Part shown: positions 1 to 7,893 of the stretch, one piece after another
Position numbering within the stretch: the stretch's first letter is position 1
Layout of the letters: the number at the start of each line of letters is the position of its first letter
Notes under the pieces: generated by a model
Told to the model about the DNA's origin: nothing
Databases searched by the model: none
The model's input: the letters and a program-made list of their open reading frames with translations, nothing else
Source: Prevotella sp. CAG:1058
Lineage (GTDB): Bacteria; Bacteroidota; Bacteroidia; Bacteroidales; Bacteroidaceae
Reading direction: 5' to 3'
DNA length: 45,362 nt
Assembly: GCA_000433175.1 (NCBI GenBank)
Contig: HF986632.1
Span: forward strand, 1-45,362
Program-made: the position numbers and the translations under genes

Positions 1-83
1 ATCCTTCATGCTGCCCCGCGACTTGCATGTGTTAAGCCTGTAGCTAGCGTTCATCCTGAGCCAGGATCAAACTCTACACTGTA
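1..83 (-). rRNA. rrs: 16S rRNA, 5' end only (partial)
   Basis: Read on the minus strand, the first bases contain the universal 16S start AGAGTTTGATCCTGGCTCAG followed by the GATGAACGCTAGCTACAGGC block typical of Bacteroidota. The gene runs out of the window at position 1, so only about 83 nt are present. The mature 5' end is placed about 8 nt upstream of AGAGTTTG by analogy with other 16S genes and is approximate. A promoter and a boxA-like leader lie upstream on the same strand. Confidence 0.97.
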
Positions 84-169
84 AGAATTTCTTTTTTAAA
101 CTTGTACTTTCAAGGCTTCCGAACCTTAGTTGAACGAAAGCCCCGCTGCTCTCCTCGTCTGTGTCAATC

Positions 170-249
170 TTTCAAAGAACTTTTGCTTGCGCATTCGTTT
201 GGAAGCGAAAGCGAGTGCAAAGGTAATGGGTTTGTCCGAAACTTGCAAA
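170..249 (-). promoter_or_regulatory. rRNA operon promoter and boxA-like leader
   Basis: On the minus strand a -33 TTTG (249-246) is followed after 20 nt by the -7 box TACCTTTG (225-218), matching the Bacteroidota housekeeping promoter. Further down, at 181-170, GTTCTTTGAAAG resembles the boxA-like antitermination leader usually found just before Bacteroidota 16S genes. The distance to 16S (about 135 nt) fits an rRNA leader. Confidence 0.8.
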
Positions 250-453
250 TATTTTGAAGATATTTTTTCAAAAATAATGCATTTTTACCATATTTTTGAT
301 TTAGGTCAAGTGTACAGCATAAAAATAGAATAAAAAATGGATGGCAGCAATACACTTTTTGTCATGCAGGAAAATCCCCATGAAACATGACAAAAATGAA
401 GAATATAATTATTCAAAGTTAAGCTGGTTTTACAAGACATAACCTATTACACC

Positions 454-519
454 ATAAAAGACGGCAAAATGCGCGATAAAAGGTCACCTTTTGCAGTCCA
501 ATATATGGCATTTTACAAG
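454..519. repeat. 22-nt-period palindromic array A (3 units)
   Basis: Three consecutive 22-nt units start at 454, 476 and 498. The middle one carries the clean dyad AAAAGGTCACCTTTT; the outer two are decayed (AAAAGACGGCAAAAT and a TATGGCATTTTAC half). It lies between the rRNA promoter and the 3' end of the beta-barrel gene. It is one of six related arrays in the window; the rest of 250-635 is AT-rich and holds nothing else I can recognise. Confidence 0.7.
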
Positions 520-635
520 ATACGTCATAAAGTATTGAAGAACAACGATCACCGTAAAGTAATGAGAAACAAAAAAATTCCCGGAAAAATACAAAATATA
601 TAATCTATAAAGTAAGAAGTTACAGAAAAGAATGT

Positions 636-666
636 CTGCCAGCTGCATCATAATACAAGCTGGCAG
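636..666 (-). terminator. Possible terminator of the beta-barrel gene
   Basis: An 8-bp perfect inverted repeat, CTGCCAGC/GCTGGCAG (636-643 and 659-666), lies about 95 nt past the stop of the minus-strand barrel gene. On the minus strand it is followed by a T-rich stretch (ATTCTTTTC), so an intrinsic terminator is plausible, though the T run is interrupted. Confidence 0.45.
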
Positions 667-759
667 AAGAATATTTAAGACCCGTCTGATACTAATGAAC
701 GAACATTTACACTTCTACTTTCATCATACCTTTAGAATTAATTTGTTGGAACAAAAAAC

Positions 760-2064
760 TCACCTTACCATAAATCTTAAACCAACCGTAAAATTAAAAT
801 TCAGAGGTTTCTCCTTATATATAGTACTTACATTACTACCATTGTCAAAATAATATCCAACACCAGGTTCAAGATAGACTCCCAATATGTCATTAATCTT
901 ATACTGTAAACCTGCCGAAGCATTGACAGACCATTGAGGACGCCGGTCACGCAAGTCTTGATCGTAACTTTGAGTATTATCATCTGACATCGAACGAGTA
1001 GTACTGGACTTTCCTGAAACACAAAATTCGACTGCACCACCTGCAGATAAATATACTTCAAGGTTTTTCCGTCCCCAAACGTTATAACTGACCGCAAGGG
1101 GAAGACCTACAAAATGTAGTTTTTGTTCGGTATGATAGCCATTAAACTCATTGTCGGACGACATGGTTGAAGAATGGTAAGAATAATTCATACCTGTATC
1201 CAATCCCCAACGCCCGCCTAGATCAAATCGTACAGCCATTCCAACCTTTAAAGGCTGACGGTGCCTGATTTTTATTTCTGAAGGCTCATCGTCGTCAACA
1301 TACGTAGTTGACAATAACATCACTTCGTCATTAACAATATTAGAACCTATACTCCCTTGATATTGGTTTGAAGCCATTAATGCAACACCGCTGGCACCTG
1401 AAGAACTGCCTAACGACGCCATTCCGCTTCCATAAACGGACAGGGACACTTGTCCTACTCCGCCACCATTTTTCTTTGCAGACGCCGCAAATAGTTTACC
1501 TTCATGCCTTTTATTTGCATTACCATATTGATTGTCGTGTGATGAACGGCGTTTAACGACTACGCTTTCAGTATTATCATCATTCGCTGTTTCACTCTCA
1601 TTCGTGATCGTATCCCGTGATGCTATTACATCCTCACCTGTAAATTGCGCAGTATTATCTTGTTCTAGAATTTCTTGCTTGGCATTACTTTCTCCAACTC
1701 CTCTACTATAATCAGCAACAGTATTATTTTCACTATCAACAGTCTTAACACGTAAAACTCCAGACGGTAAAGTTGAGCCACCAACAGGCTTGTAGTGTTT
1801 TCCACTATCATCAGCTACATACGAATCATAGTTGTCATTGTGAATCAGCAAATAACCAACCCACACCACACCGGCCAAACATGCGGCTACAGCCACAGCA
1901 CGACGCAACAATACAGGAAAAGACACACGCTTACGAGAATCTGACCGACATTCAATGATATTTCTTTCAGCCAATGAAGCCTGAATATCTTGCCACAGCC
2001 CATCAGGAGGAGCAACCCTTCTATCTGTGAAACGGTTTCTTAAACTCTCTATCCATTTTTCCAT
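760..2064 (-). CDS. Anti-sigma-like outer-membrane beta-barrel protein
   Basis: A 434-residue protein. The N-terminal 35 residues (MEKWIESLRNRF...PPDGLWQDI) resemble the cytoplasmic start of proteins encoded next to Bacteroidota ECF sigma factors. One hydrophobic segment follows at about 53-74, then a long low-complexity Ser/Asp/Asn-rich stretch (about 80-265), and a C-terminal part (about 270-434) with alternating beta strands ending in FTVGLRFMVR, typical of PorT/OmpA-like barrels. It starts 4 nt after the sigma-factor stop, so the two are almost certainly co-transcribed and may be translationally coupled. I infer a link to control of the sigma factor. The odd feature is one chain joining an inner-membrane-like helix to a barrel-like domain; the C-terminal part could instead be periplasmic. 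Family assignment is by overall pattern only. Confidence 0.75.
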   Translation of the reverse strand: MEKWIESLRNRFTDRRVAPPDGLWQDIQASLAERNIIECRSDSRKRVSFPVLLRRAVAVAACLAGVVWVGYLLIHNDNYDSYVADDSGKHYKPVGGSTLPSGVLRVKTVDSENNTVADYSRGVGESNAKQEILEQDNTAQFTGEDVIASRDTITNESETANDDNTESVVVKRRSSHDNQYGNANKRHEGKLFAASAKKNGGGVGQVSLSVYGSGMASLGSSSGASGVALMASNQYQGSIGSNIVNDEVMLLSTTYVDDDEPSEIKIRHRQPLKVGMAVRFDLGGRWGLDTGMNYSYHSSTMSSDNEFNGYHTEQKLHFVGLPLAVSYNVWGRKNLEVYLSAGGAVEFCVSGKSSTTRSMSDDNTQSYDQDLRDRRPQWSVNASAGLQYKINDILGVYLEPGVGYYFDNGSNVSTIYKEKPLNFNFTVGLRFMVR

Positions 2065-2068
2065 GATA

Positions 2069-2632
2069 CTAATCGTTTTTATGGGTTGCTTTATATTCTT
2101 TTACTCGCTTAGAAAGAAGAGCTTTCGCCCTTGACAACTGAGAGGCTGAAGAACTTTCGCCAATGTTCAACATCTTTGATATCTCCTTATGGCTCTTATT
2201 GCCAAAAACATACAAGTTGAACACCATTCTATAACCGGGCGGAAGTGATAAAATCATTTCATTTATAACATCATCAGGAATGCCATCAATTTCCGGCTCT
2301 TCTGGCACATCTGGTATTTTTGAGTCGTAATCGATAAAATCATACGACGTGTTTTTCTTAAGAAACCTTAGCGACTCGTTAACAACAATCCTAATCATCC
2401 AGGCTTTTAGCGACCCTTCGCCACGGAAGCAGAACTTGTCAAGAGACGTAAATATCCTGACAAAACTTTCCTGCAACACATCCTTTCTGTCGTCATCACC
2501 AGAGATATAGCGTGCGCACACGGCTGACAGATATTCAACATACCTGTCATAAATGACCTTCATCGCCCTTCCGTCCCCCCTAGTGCAAAGTCCGACAAGG
2601 ATATCGTCTCCGTATTTTCCGTAATCGCTCAT
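2069..2632 (-). CDS. ECF-type RNA polymerase sigma-70 factor
   Basis: An extracytoplasmic-function sigma factor of 187 residues. Region 2 lies at about 25-95, including DVLQESFVRIF, which contacts core polymerase and the -10 element, and GSLKAWMIRIVVN. Region 4 lies at about 130-178 (LPPGYRMVFNLYVFG...SHKEISKMLNIGESS), a helix-turn-helix for the -35 element. The frame is open to a TTG at 2635, but the ATG at 2632 is the better start. It forms a unit with the downstream membrane/barrel gene, 4 nt away. This arrangement is common in Bacteroidota, where ECF factors answer envelope or nutrient signals through a membrane partner. The regulon cannot be read from the sequence; the NigD-like gene upstream has its own terminator and is not clearly a target. 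Confidence 0.93.
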   Translation of the reverse strand: MSDYGKYGDDILVGLCTRGDGRAMKVIYDRYVEYLSAVCARYISGDDDRKDVLQESFVRIFTSLDKFCFRGEGSLKAWMIRIVVNESLRFLKKNTSYDFIDYDSKIPDVPEEPEIDGIPDDVINEMILSLPPGYRMVFNLYVFGNKSHKEISKMLNIGESSSASQLSRAKALLSKRVKEYKATHKND

Positions 2633-2641
2633 CAATAATAA

Positions 2642-2675
2642 AAGAGGCCGGCCATTTAATCAAGCTCGGCCTCTT
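2642..2675 (-). terminator. Intrinsic terminator after the NigD-like gene
   Basis: A 9-bp perfect stem AAGAGGCCG/CGGCCTCTT (2642-2650 and 2667-2675), followed on the minus strand by TTATTATT. It separates the NigD-like gene from the sigma-factor gene, so some or all sigma-factor transcription must start within or past this hairpin. Confidence 0.75.
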
Positions 2676-2709
2676 GAAAAAATCTATCTTATTATCATGT
2701 CAGTCTTTA

Positions 2710-3462
2710 TCATTTCACACGTGACGAATATGAAGCTCGTTCAACTTGGCTGGCAGAAGAAGGTGTCGATTTCCTGCTGCAATAGTCGAACTGAATCGAC
2801 TTCTCGCCACTGAACGACTTATACTTCAAAGTCAATTTTACAGTCTTGCCCTCGGTGTCAGGCAATGAGTTAAGCCTGAAAGCCACCAATGCGTCTCCTG
2901 ACATGCCATTAACATCTCCATAAGCATTGTGCTTGAACTCTACTTCATACGGATCCTCAGGATTAACCCCTGTCAAGAGGTTTACAAAATGAACAACGCC
3001 ATCGTTACCCCATCGTGTACGGAAACGCAACGTAAGGTAGCCGTCTTCTGCAATATTAACCCAATCCCTGACAATTTCGATCGGATCTTCTCCATATTCA
3101 ACAACATTACCATCTGAAGGATAAGGCACAGCATCTTTCGTCAAAATACTGTCAATCCAATTCACGACTACGTAACGCATATAATTTGCATCAGACTCTG
3201 TACCCGCATCTACAGGAGTGAGATTAGCCAAAGCCCTAACTTCCTTGTCGCCGAATGGTGATTTTTTCAGATTATAGGGATAAACGACCGTACTATCATC
3301 AAGCTGCATGCAGAAACTGCCTTCATCCATAGGCTTAACAGTAACTAATGCATTCGGAGATGCCGGATAATAATATACGTATGAGTCATCATCGCAGGAG
3401 GCAAGCGTGAAAACCGACATTGCCACCAAAGCCAACTTTGTCAATAAATTAACTGTTTTCAT
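2710..3462 (-). CDS. NigD-like lipoprotein
   Basis: A 250-residue protein with a lipoprotein signal: hydrophobic residues 8-20 and lipobox TLASC with the lipidated Cys at 23, followed by DDD. The body (VTVKPMDEGSFCMQLDDSTVVYPYNLK..., then WVNIAEDGYLTLRFRTRWG and VEFKHNAYGDVNG) matches the NigD/NigD-like family of Bacteroidota, which has an OB-like N-terminal part and a beta-rich C-terminal part. NigD takes its name from a Prevotella bacteriocin (nigrescin) locus, but most homologues are orphan lipoproteins of unknown role, and nothing here looks like a bacteriocin gene. It is probably exported and membrane-anchored. It is followed by its own terminator; no clear -7 box was found upstream. Confidence 0.82.
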   Translation of the reverse strand: MKTVNLLTKLALVAMSVFTLASCDDDSYVYYYPASPNALVTVKPMDEGSFCMQLDDSTVVYPYNLKKSPFGDKEVRALANLTPVDAGTESDANYMRYVVVNWIDSILTKDAVPYPSDGNVVEYGEDPIEIVRDWVNIAEDGYLTLRFRTRWGNDGVVHFVNLLTGVNPEDPYEVEFKHNAYGDVNGMSGDALVAFRLNSLPDTEGKTVKLTLKYKSFSGEKSIQFDYCSRKSTPSSASQVERASYSSRVK

Positions 3463-3561
3463 AAATCAATTATCTTTTATTTTATTATTCCATTCATATA
3501 TGAAATAACAATAAAAACAGAAACTTGCATGTTACTCTGTGATTTTAATCATTATTCACAA

Positions 3562-3594
3562 AAGGGGTATGACTAATTTAAAGCCACACCCCTT
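3562..3594 (-). terminator. Probable terminator after the DUF4831 gene
   Basis: Inverted repeat AAGGGGT/ACCCCTT (3562-3568 and 3588-3594), about 35 nt past the minus-strand stop at 3629, followed by TTTTGTG on that strand. Short stem and modest T run, hence moderate confidence. Confidence 0.55.
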
Positions 3595-3628
3595 ATCTTA
3601 TCGTTACAGGATAATTCAAAATAATAAT

Positions 3629-4693
3629 CTATTTCTTAGCATCTTCTATATCGATAGTCTCCATGTTTCCGGTAACAGGATTCAGAACTACACTCGTAAA
3701 AAGGCTCTTATCGAACAATCCTTCATCCAAAGCGACAGCCTTACCGAACTGAGCGGCATAAAGTTCGTATGCAATCCACTGTTTTTCACCATTAAACAAT
3801 GTCACTTTTATCTTTCCGGGCATATTGACATACAATCCTGCGTTATCCTTAGCCTTCTTCTTGCTCAACAGTCCCTCTTGTATAGAAGGCATGATATGCT
3901 TGTCTTCAACACTAATATAATAAGGATTGCCGCCAAGGTCATCAGCGTCTGTTATTCCCATTAGCTTTGAGAAACGGAACAGCAACTGTTTTTCTGTAAC
4001 TTTTGACGGGACAAAAGTTATAACTGTTTCCATCGTATCACGGACTGTTATTCCGGCAAACAATTGCATCAAAGCATTTTCATTAGTATCAAGATTGGCG
4101 AGCATTAGCCTAAGTTGTTCTCCGTCTTTCGGCATGAAATCAGCCTGTCCCTTGCTCAACATGCTTTTGCTGTCACGGATGTCATATATCTCCAAGGCAC
4201 ACAATTCTGCCATCTTGGCCACACTGCCTGCTGTAAGGATATCCTCATTCATAAACTCATGAGGATCAAGGGGAGCGGGCTTAGGCGCAGCCTTGAAAGG
4301 AGCAGGAGATTCAATCTGCCTGGGTTCGGCGTTTATCGCAAGCAATACGCCGTTCTCGTCAAGACGCACGGAACGTATATTGTTTTTCGAATTTGCAGGA
4401 AGCATGTAAAACTTCGACGTATCGCGTTCTCCTTCTGAATGCACATTCACCCCCAACATGCGGTAAACGACTGAAGGTTCGGTCTTTACATTCTTCAGTT
4501 TCATGTATTTCTCGGCATAAACTGCAAATTCTCCAGGAGTATACGACGTCTTCTCTATTTTCACAGTAAACCGCAACTCTGTACGGGGAAGATAATATCC
4601 CGTGCCTTCAGTCGCAACTTTTACTTTCTGCGCAGAAGCCGATTGGGCAAACGGCATAAACAACAAAGAAGCAATAATAAGATTCTTCATCAT
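3629..4693 (-). CDS. DUF4831 family exported protein
   Basis: A 354-residue protein if started at the ATG at 4693 (MMKNLIIASLLFMPFAQSASA), which gives a clean Sec signal peptide; the reading frame is open 12 codons further upstream but that extension would put charged residues before the signal. The mature part begins KVKVATEGTGYYLPRTELRFTV and contains the PSVVYRMLGVNVHSEGERD and ILTAGSVAKMAELCALEIYDIRDS segments that I associate with DUF4831, a Bacteroidota family without known function. No lipobox or catalytic motif is seen, so a periplasmic soluble protein is likely. It lies 54 nt downstream of nnr on the same strand, without a clear promoter between, so co-transcription is possible. Confidence 0.8.
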   Translation of the reverse strand: MMKNLIIASLLFMPFAQSASAQKVKVATEGTGYYLPRTELRFTVKIEKTSYTPGEFAVYAEKYMKLKNVKTEPSVVYRMLGVNVHSEGERDTSKFYMLPANSKNNIRSVRLDENGVLLAINAEPRQIESPAPFKAAPKPAPLDPHEFMNEDILTAGSVAKMAELCALEIYDIRDSKSMLSKGQADFMPKDGEQLRLMLANLDTNENALMQLFAGITVRDTMETVITFVPSKVTEKQLLFRFSKLMGITDADDLGGNPYYISVEDKHIMPSIQEGLLSKKKAKDNAGLYVNMPGKIKVTLFNGEKQWIAYELYAAQFGKAVALDEGLFDKSLFTSVVLNPVTGNMETIDIEDAKK

Positions 4694-4747
4694 ATTCTTT
4701 ATTATTTTGTCAATTTCAAGTTTTGGCAAAAATCATCCATCATCACA

Positions 4748-6265
4748 TCAATACCCCAAACTCTTAAAAGCCTGCGGAAGATATTTTATTATATCACTGG
4801 CAATAAGGCATTCCTTACCCAAATCATTAGCTGCCATGTCACCCGCAAGTCCATGAAGATACATGGCCAACATGCAAGAATCGGCCTGCTTGTATCCGCG
4901 TGCCAACAATCCTGTCAGTATACCCGTAAGCACATCACCACACCCGGCTGTTGCCATTCCAGAGTTGCCAGTTGAGTTGAACACTATATTTCCATCAGGC
5001 ATGCACAAAGCCGTATAACGTCCTTTCAGGATAATATACGCATGCAAATGTTCGGCCATGTCACGAGCATTATCCAAACGTTCATAACAATCCGTGAAAC
5101 GGCTGCCAGCCAAACGCTCGAACTCCTTTGGATGCGGTGTCAATATTATACCTTTGGGCAACTGTTGCAACCACGCACGATGGCTCGCAAGAATATTCAG
5201 GCCGTCAGCATCAATGACTATTGGAACCTGAGTACGCCTGATTTGCGTTATCATCGCAATGGCCGTACTTTCATTCTGCCCCAATCCCGGTCCTATTCCC
5301 ACTGCATCAAAGTCCGTAGTTTCAACCGCCTCGGAAAAGCACTGCTCATCAATGTCAAGATGCACGATTGCCTCAGGTACGGATATCTGCATGATGTCAT
5401 TATTACGACGTGGAGCACAAACCGTAACCTTACCTACTCCACTTCTCAGACAAGCCTTCGTTGCAAGGACAGCAGCACCCGCCATGCCATAACTGCCGGC
5501 AATAAGCAAGGCGTTACCCATGTCGCCCTTATGCGCAAAGTCATCACGATGCATCAGCAACGGAAACAAATCGTCCTTCTCGAGAACCCTGTAACGTGAA
5601 GGAATGGCAGCCATCCCTTCCTGGCTAAGGCCAATGTCCAATATCCTCAACTCGCCAATATACTTCTGGTTATCAGCAAATAAGAACGAAAGTTTTTTTT
5701 GCTGCAATGTCAGTGTAACATCGGCATTTATTATATTGGTCCTTACATTATATGTATTGTCCTCGGTCATCAATCCCGACGGAACGTCAATACTAACAAC
5801 CGAAGCAGGCGACTGGTTAATATATTTGACCAACGATGCGAAACCACCAGTCAAAGGCTTGTTTAAACCAGAGCCGAACAATCCGTCGACCACCAACATA
5901 CCTTTATCCAACTTGGGAGGGTCAAACTCGTTCGTCACCTCGATAAAAGCCTTAACAGCCTTACATGAAACAACCCGTTCCTTATTAGCTGAACAATCTT
6001 CCGACAAAGTGCCGTTGATATTAAACAAATAAACAGTTACCGCATAACCTCTCTCGGCAAGCATCCTAGACACAGCCAACGCATCGCCGCCGTTATTACC
6101 CGGACCGGCAAAAACAACTACCGGCACATCACTACTCCACGTCCCTGTAATGGAGCGGGTTATCGCTCCTGCCGCACGTTCCATCAGGTCTATCGAACTG
6201 ATTGGTTCGTGCTCTATCGTATATTTGTCAAGCTCGTGAATCTGAGCTCCTGTAAAAATCTTCAT
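4748..6265 (-). CDS. nnr: Bifunctional NAD(P)HX epimerase/dehydratase
   Basis: A 505-residue cytoplasmic repair enzyme that restores hydrated NADH/NADPH. Residues 1-215 are the epimerase (YjeF_N) domain, with FAGPGNNGGDA at about 52-62 and VDGLFGSGLNKPL near 125-137. Residues 225-505 are the ADP/ATP-dependent NAD(P)HX dehydratase (carbohydrate-kinase-like) domain, with GIGPGLGQ, LTPHPKEFERL near 372-382 and NSGMATAGCGDVLTG near 434-447. Length and order match standard two-domain Nnr proteins. The start ATG at 6265 sits 5 nt downstream of a -7 box (TATTTTTG, 6278-6271 on the minus strand), so the transcript may be leaderless. It is divergent from hpt. Confidence 0.95.
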   Translation of the reverse strand: MKIFTGAQIHELDKYTIEHEPISSIDLMERAAGAITRSITGTWSSDVPVVVFAGPGNNGGDALAVSRMLAERGYAVTVYLFNINGTLSEDCSANKERVVSCKAVKAFIEVTNEFDPPKLDKGMLVVDGLFGSGLNKPLTGGFASLVKYINQSPASVVSIDVPSGLMTEDNTYNVRTNIINADVTLTLQQKKLSFLFADNQKYIGELRILDIGLSQEGMAAIPSRYRVLEKDDLFPLLMHRDDFAHKGDMGNALLIAGSYGMAGAAVLATKACLRSGVGKVTVCAPRRNNDIMQISVPEAIVHLDIDEQCFSEAVETTDFDAVGIGPGLGQNESTAIAMITQIRRTQVPIVIDADGLNILASHRAWLQQLPKGIILTPHPKEFERLAGSRFTDCYERLDNARDMAEHLHAYIILKGRYTALCMPDGNIVFNSTGNSGMATAGCGDVLTGILTGLLARGYKQADSCMLAMYLHGLAGDMAANDLGKECLIASDIIKYLPQAFKSLGY

Positions 6266-6270
6266 CAGTG

Positions 6271-6286
6271 CAAAAATACAAAATTA
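6271..6286 (-). promoter_or_regulatory. Promoter of nnr (-7 boxes)
   Basis: Two overlapping-in-series TAnnTTTG boxes on the minus strand: TAATTTTG (6286-6279) and TATTTTTG (6278-6271). The nearer one ends only 5 nt before the nnr ATG. No convincing TTTG -33 box at 19-21 nt was found for either. Confidence 0.5.
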
Positions 6287-6322
6287 ATGCCAATCACTTA
6301 TCAATGTTCGGCATATTTTTAG

Positions 6323-6330
6323 TAATTTTG
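6323..6330 (+). promoter_or_regulatory. -7 box of the hpt-adk operon
   Basis: TAATTTTG matches TAnnTTTG and lies 23 nt before the ATG at 6354. Its last G is also the first base of an in-frame GTG at 6330, which argues that the GTG is not the real start. Confidence 0.6.
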
Positions 6331-6353
6331 TGCCAAAATATAAAAAAAGCACT

Positions 6354-6893
6354 ATGGACCCAATAAAAATCCATGACAAAAAGTTCAGGATTTCTTATCC
6401 CGAAGCTGAGATTTTAAAGCATGTCCAAGCGGTTGCCGACCGTATCAACAAAGACATGAAAGATAAGAATCCGTTGTTTCTGGCCGTGCTTAACGGCTCG
6501 TTTGTTTTCGCCGCCGACCTTATGCGGCTGATAACCATCCCGTGTGAAATTTCTTTTGTGAAGCTCGCCTCATACCAGGGCACAATGTCTACAGGAAAAA
6601 TCAAGGAAGTTATAGGCATTAACGAGGACATCTCAGGCAGGACGGTGATTATCCTTGAAGACATTGTCGAAAGCGGTCTGACAATGAAACGCATGATAGA
6701 CTCGCTCGGGACACGCAATCCCGAGTCCGTACACATCTGCACGCTTCTGCTCAAACCCGAAAAACTTAAGGTCAACCTGAACATCGAATATGCGGCAATG
6801 GAGATACCTAACGACTTCATCGTCGGCTACGGACTCGACTACAACCAGCAGGGACGCAACCTGCGCGACATATATACTCTGGTGGAAGAGTAA
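6354..6893 (+). CDS. hpt: Hypoxanthine phosphoribosyltransferase
   Basis: A 179-residue purine-salvage enzyme converting hypoxanthine (and usually guanine) with PRPP into the nucleotide. The PRPP-binding loop is VIILEDIVESGLTM (about 98-111) with adjacent acidic residues E102/D103. LNGSFVFAADLMR (46-58) and the flexible loop SYQGTMSTGKI (73-83) are also standard for the family, as is the length. The ATG at 6354 is chosen over an upstream GTG because a -7 promoter box occupies 6323-6330. It is followed 24 nt later by an adk fragment and then adk, so it is probably the first gene of a purine nucleotide operon. Confidence 0.95.
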   Translation: MDPIKIHDKKFRISYPEAEILKHVQAVADRINKDMKDKNPLFLAVLNGSFVFAADLMRLITIPCEISFVKLASYQGTMSTGKIKEVIGINEDISGRTVIILEDIVESGLTMKRMIDSLGTRNPESVHICTLLLKPEKLKVNLNIEYAAMEIPNDFIVGYGLDYNQQGRNLRDIYTLVEE

Positions 6894-6901
6894 GACAAAA
6901 T

Positions 6902-7248
6902 AACATAAAGTAAAAAGATGAAAAATATTGTAATTTTCGGTGCGCCCGGTTCAGGAAAGGGCACACAAAGCGATCTTATGATTAAGAAGTACGGATTCGG
7001 CCATATTTCTACCGGCGACGTACTGCGCAACGAAATCAAGAACGAGACAGAACTGGGAAAAACTGCCAAACAATCAACATAAAGTAAAAAGATGAAGAAT
7101 ATTGTAATTTTCGGTGCGCCCGGTTCAGGGAAGGGCACACAAAGCGATCTTATGATTAAGAAGTACGGATTTGGCCACATCTCAACAGGCGACGTACTGC
7201 GTAACGAAATCAAGAACGAGACAGAACTGGGAAAAACTGCCAAACAAT
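6902..7248 (+). repeat. Tandem duplication of the adk 5' end (period 174)
   Basis: Two copies, 6902-7074 and 7076-7248 (173 nt each, one base C7075 between), cover the 16-nt leader AACATAAAGTAAAAAG plus the first 52 codons of adk. Within the coding part I count eight base differences, all third-position and all synonymous (codons 2, 13, 27, 29, 30, 31, 32, 37). Five fall within six codons (27-32). Confidence 0.95.
6918..7082 (+). pseudogene. Truncated adenylate kinase fragment (54 codons)
   Basis: An open reading frame identical in protein sequence to residues 1-52 of the downstream Adk, then Ser-Thr and a TAA supplied by the leader of the next copy. It keeps the P-loop GAPGSGKGT (8-16) but lacks the rest of the enzyme, including the AMP site and lid, so it cannot be an active kinase. 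Its stop codon lies 9 nt before the adk start and overlaps the adk leader, so ribosomes leaving it could re-initiate on adk. Most simply it is a duplication remnant; whether the peptide is made or has a role is unknown. It is too short to appear as a normal gene call. Confidence 0.85.
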
Positions 7249-7664
7249 ACATCGACAAAGGACAGCTTATTCCTGACGAACTGATGGTAAGCATCCTTGC
7301 AAGCGTTTACGACAGCTTCGGAAAAGAGCACAAGGGTGTCATCTTCGACGGCTTTCCCCGCACAATACCGCAGGCCGAAGCCTTGAAGAACATGCTCAAC
7401 GAGCGCGGACACAGCATTGCAGCTATGATAGAGCTTGACGTTCCCGAAGACGAGCTGATGACACGCCTCATCAAGCGCGGACAAGAGAGCGGCCGCTCTG
7501 ACGACAACGAAGAGACTATAAAGAAGCGCCTCGACGTTTATCACAACCAGACAGCTCCGCTGATTGAGTGGTACTCAAAGGAGAACCTTCATCACCACAT
7601 CAACGGTCTAGGCGAACTCGACCGCATCTTCAGCGACATCTGCAACGTTATCGACAATCTGTAA
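7092..7664 (+). CDS. adk: Adenylate kinase
   Basis: A 190-residue cytoplasmic enzyme that interconverts ATP + AMP and 2 ADP. Motifs: P-loop GAPGSGKGT (8-16), [10 protein letters not shown] (31-40, AMP side), DGFPRTIPQAEAL (near 80-92), and RLIKRGQESGRSDDN...IKKRLDVY, the short lid region without the Cys4 zinc site of long adenylate kinases. This short form is usual in Bacteroidota. It is preceded by a truncated copy of its own first 52 codons and followed by a strong terminator, so it is the last gene of the hpt-adk operon. Confidence 0.96.
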   Translation: MKNIVIFGAPGSGKGTQSDLMIKKYGFGHISTGDVLRNEIKNETELGKTAKQYIDKGQLIPDELMVSILASVYDSFGKEHKGVIFDGFPRTIPQAEALKNMLNERGHSIAAMIELDVPEDELMTRLIKRGQESGRSDDNEETIKKRLDVYHNQTAPLIEWYSKENLHHHINGLGELDRIFSDICNVIDNL

Positions 7665-7690
7665 ATACGTAAGACCTATTTATAATATAT

Positions 7691-7732
7691 AAGGGGCTAA
7701 GGGAGTGCAACTCTGTCTTAGCCCCTTATTTT
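7691..7732 (+). terminator. Intrinsic terminator after adk
   Basis: An 11-bp perfect stem AAGGGGCTAAG/CTTAGCCCCTT (7691-7701 and 7717-7727) followed by ATTTTTA. It closes the hpt-adk operon. Confidence 0.88.
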
Positions 7733-7893
7733 TATCAGTAACAAATTTGCGGTGCTTTTCTGTCAAATAACTCTTTATAATTTAAAATAAATCTATTTAA
7801 TACATCCTATTTTTGTAAATAATCCATTAAAACGAATGCAATCTCACAAATTATAACGACCTTTGTGATTTAAACTCAATGTATCAAATACAA

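Noticed and set aside
130..333. 67-codon ORF near the window start
   Set aside because: It overlaps the rRNA promoter and leader on the other strand and has no recognisable product.
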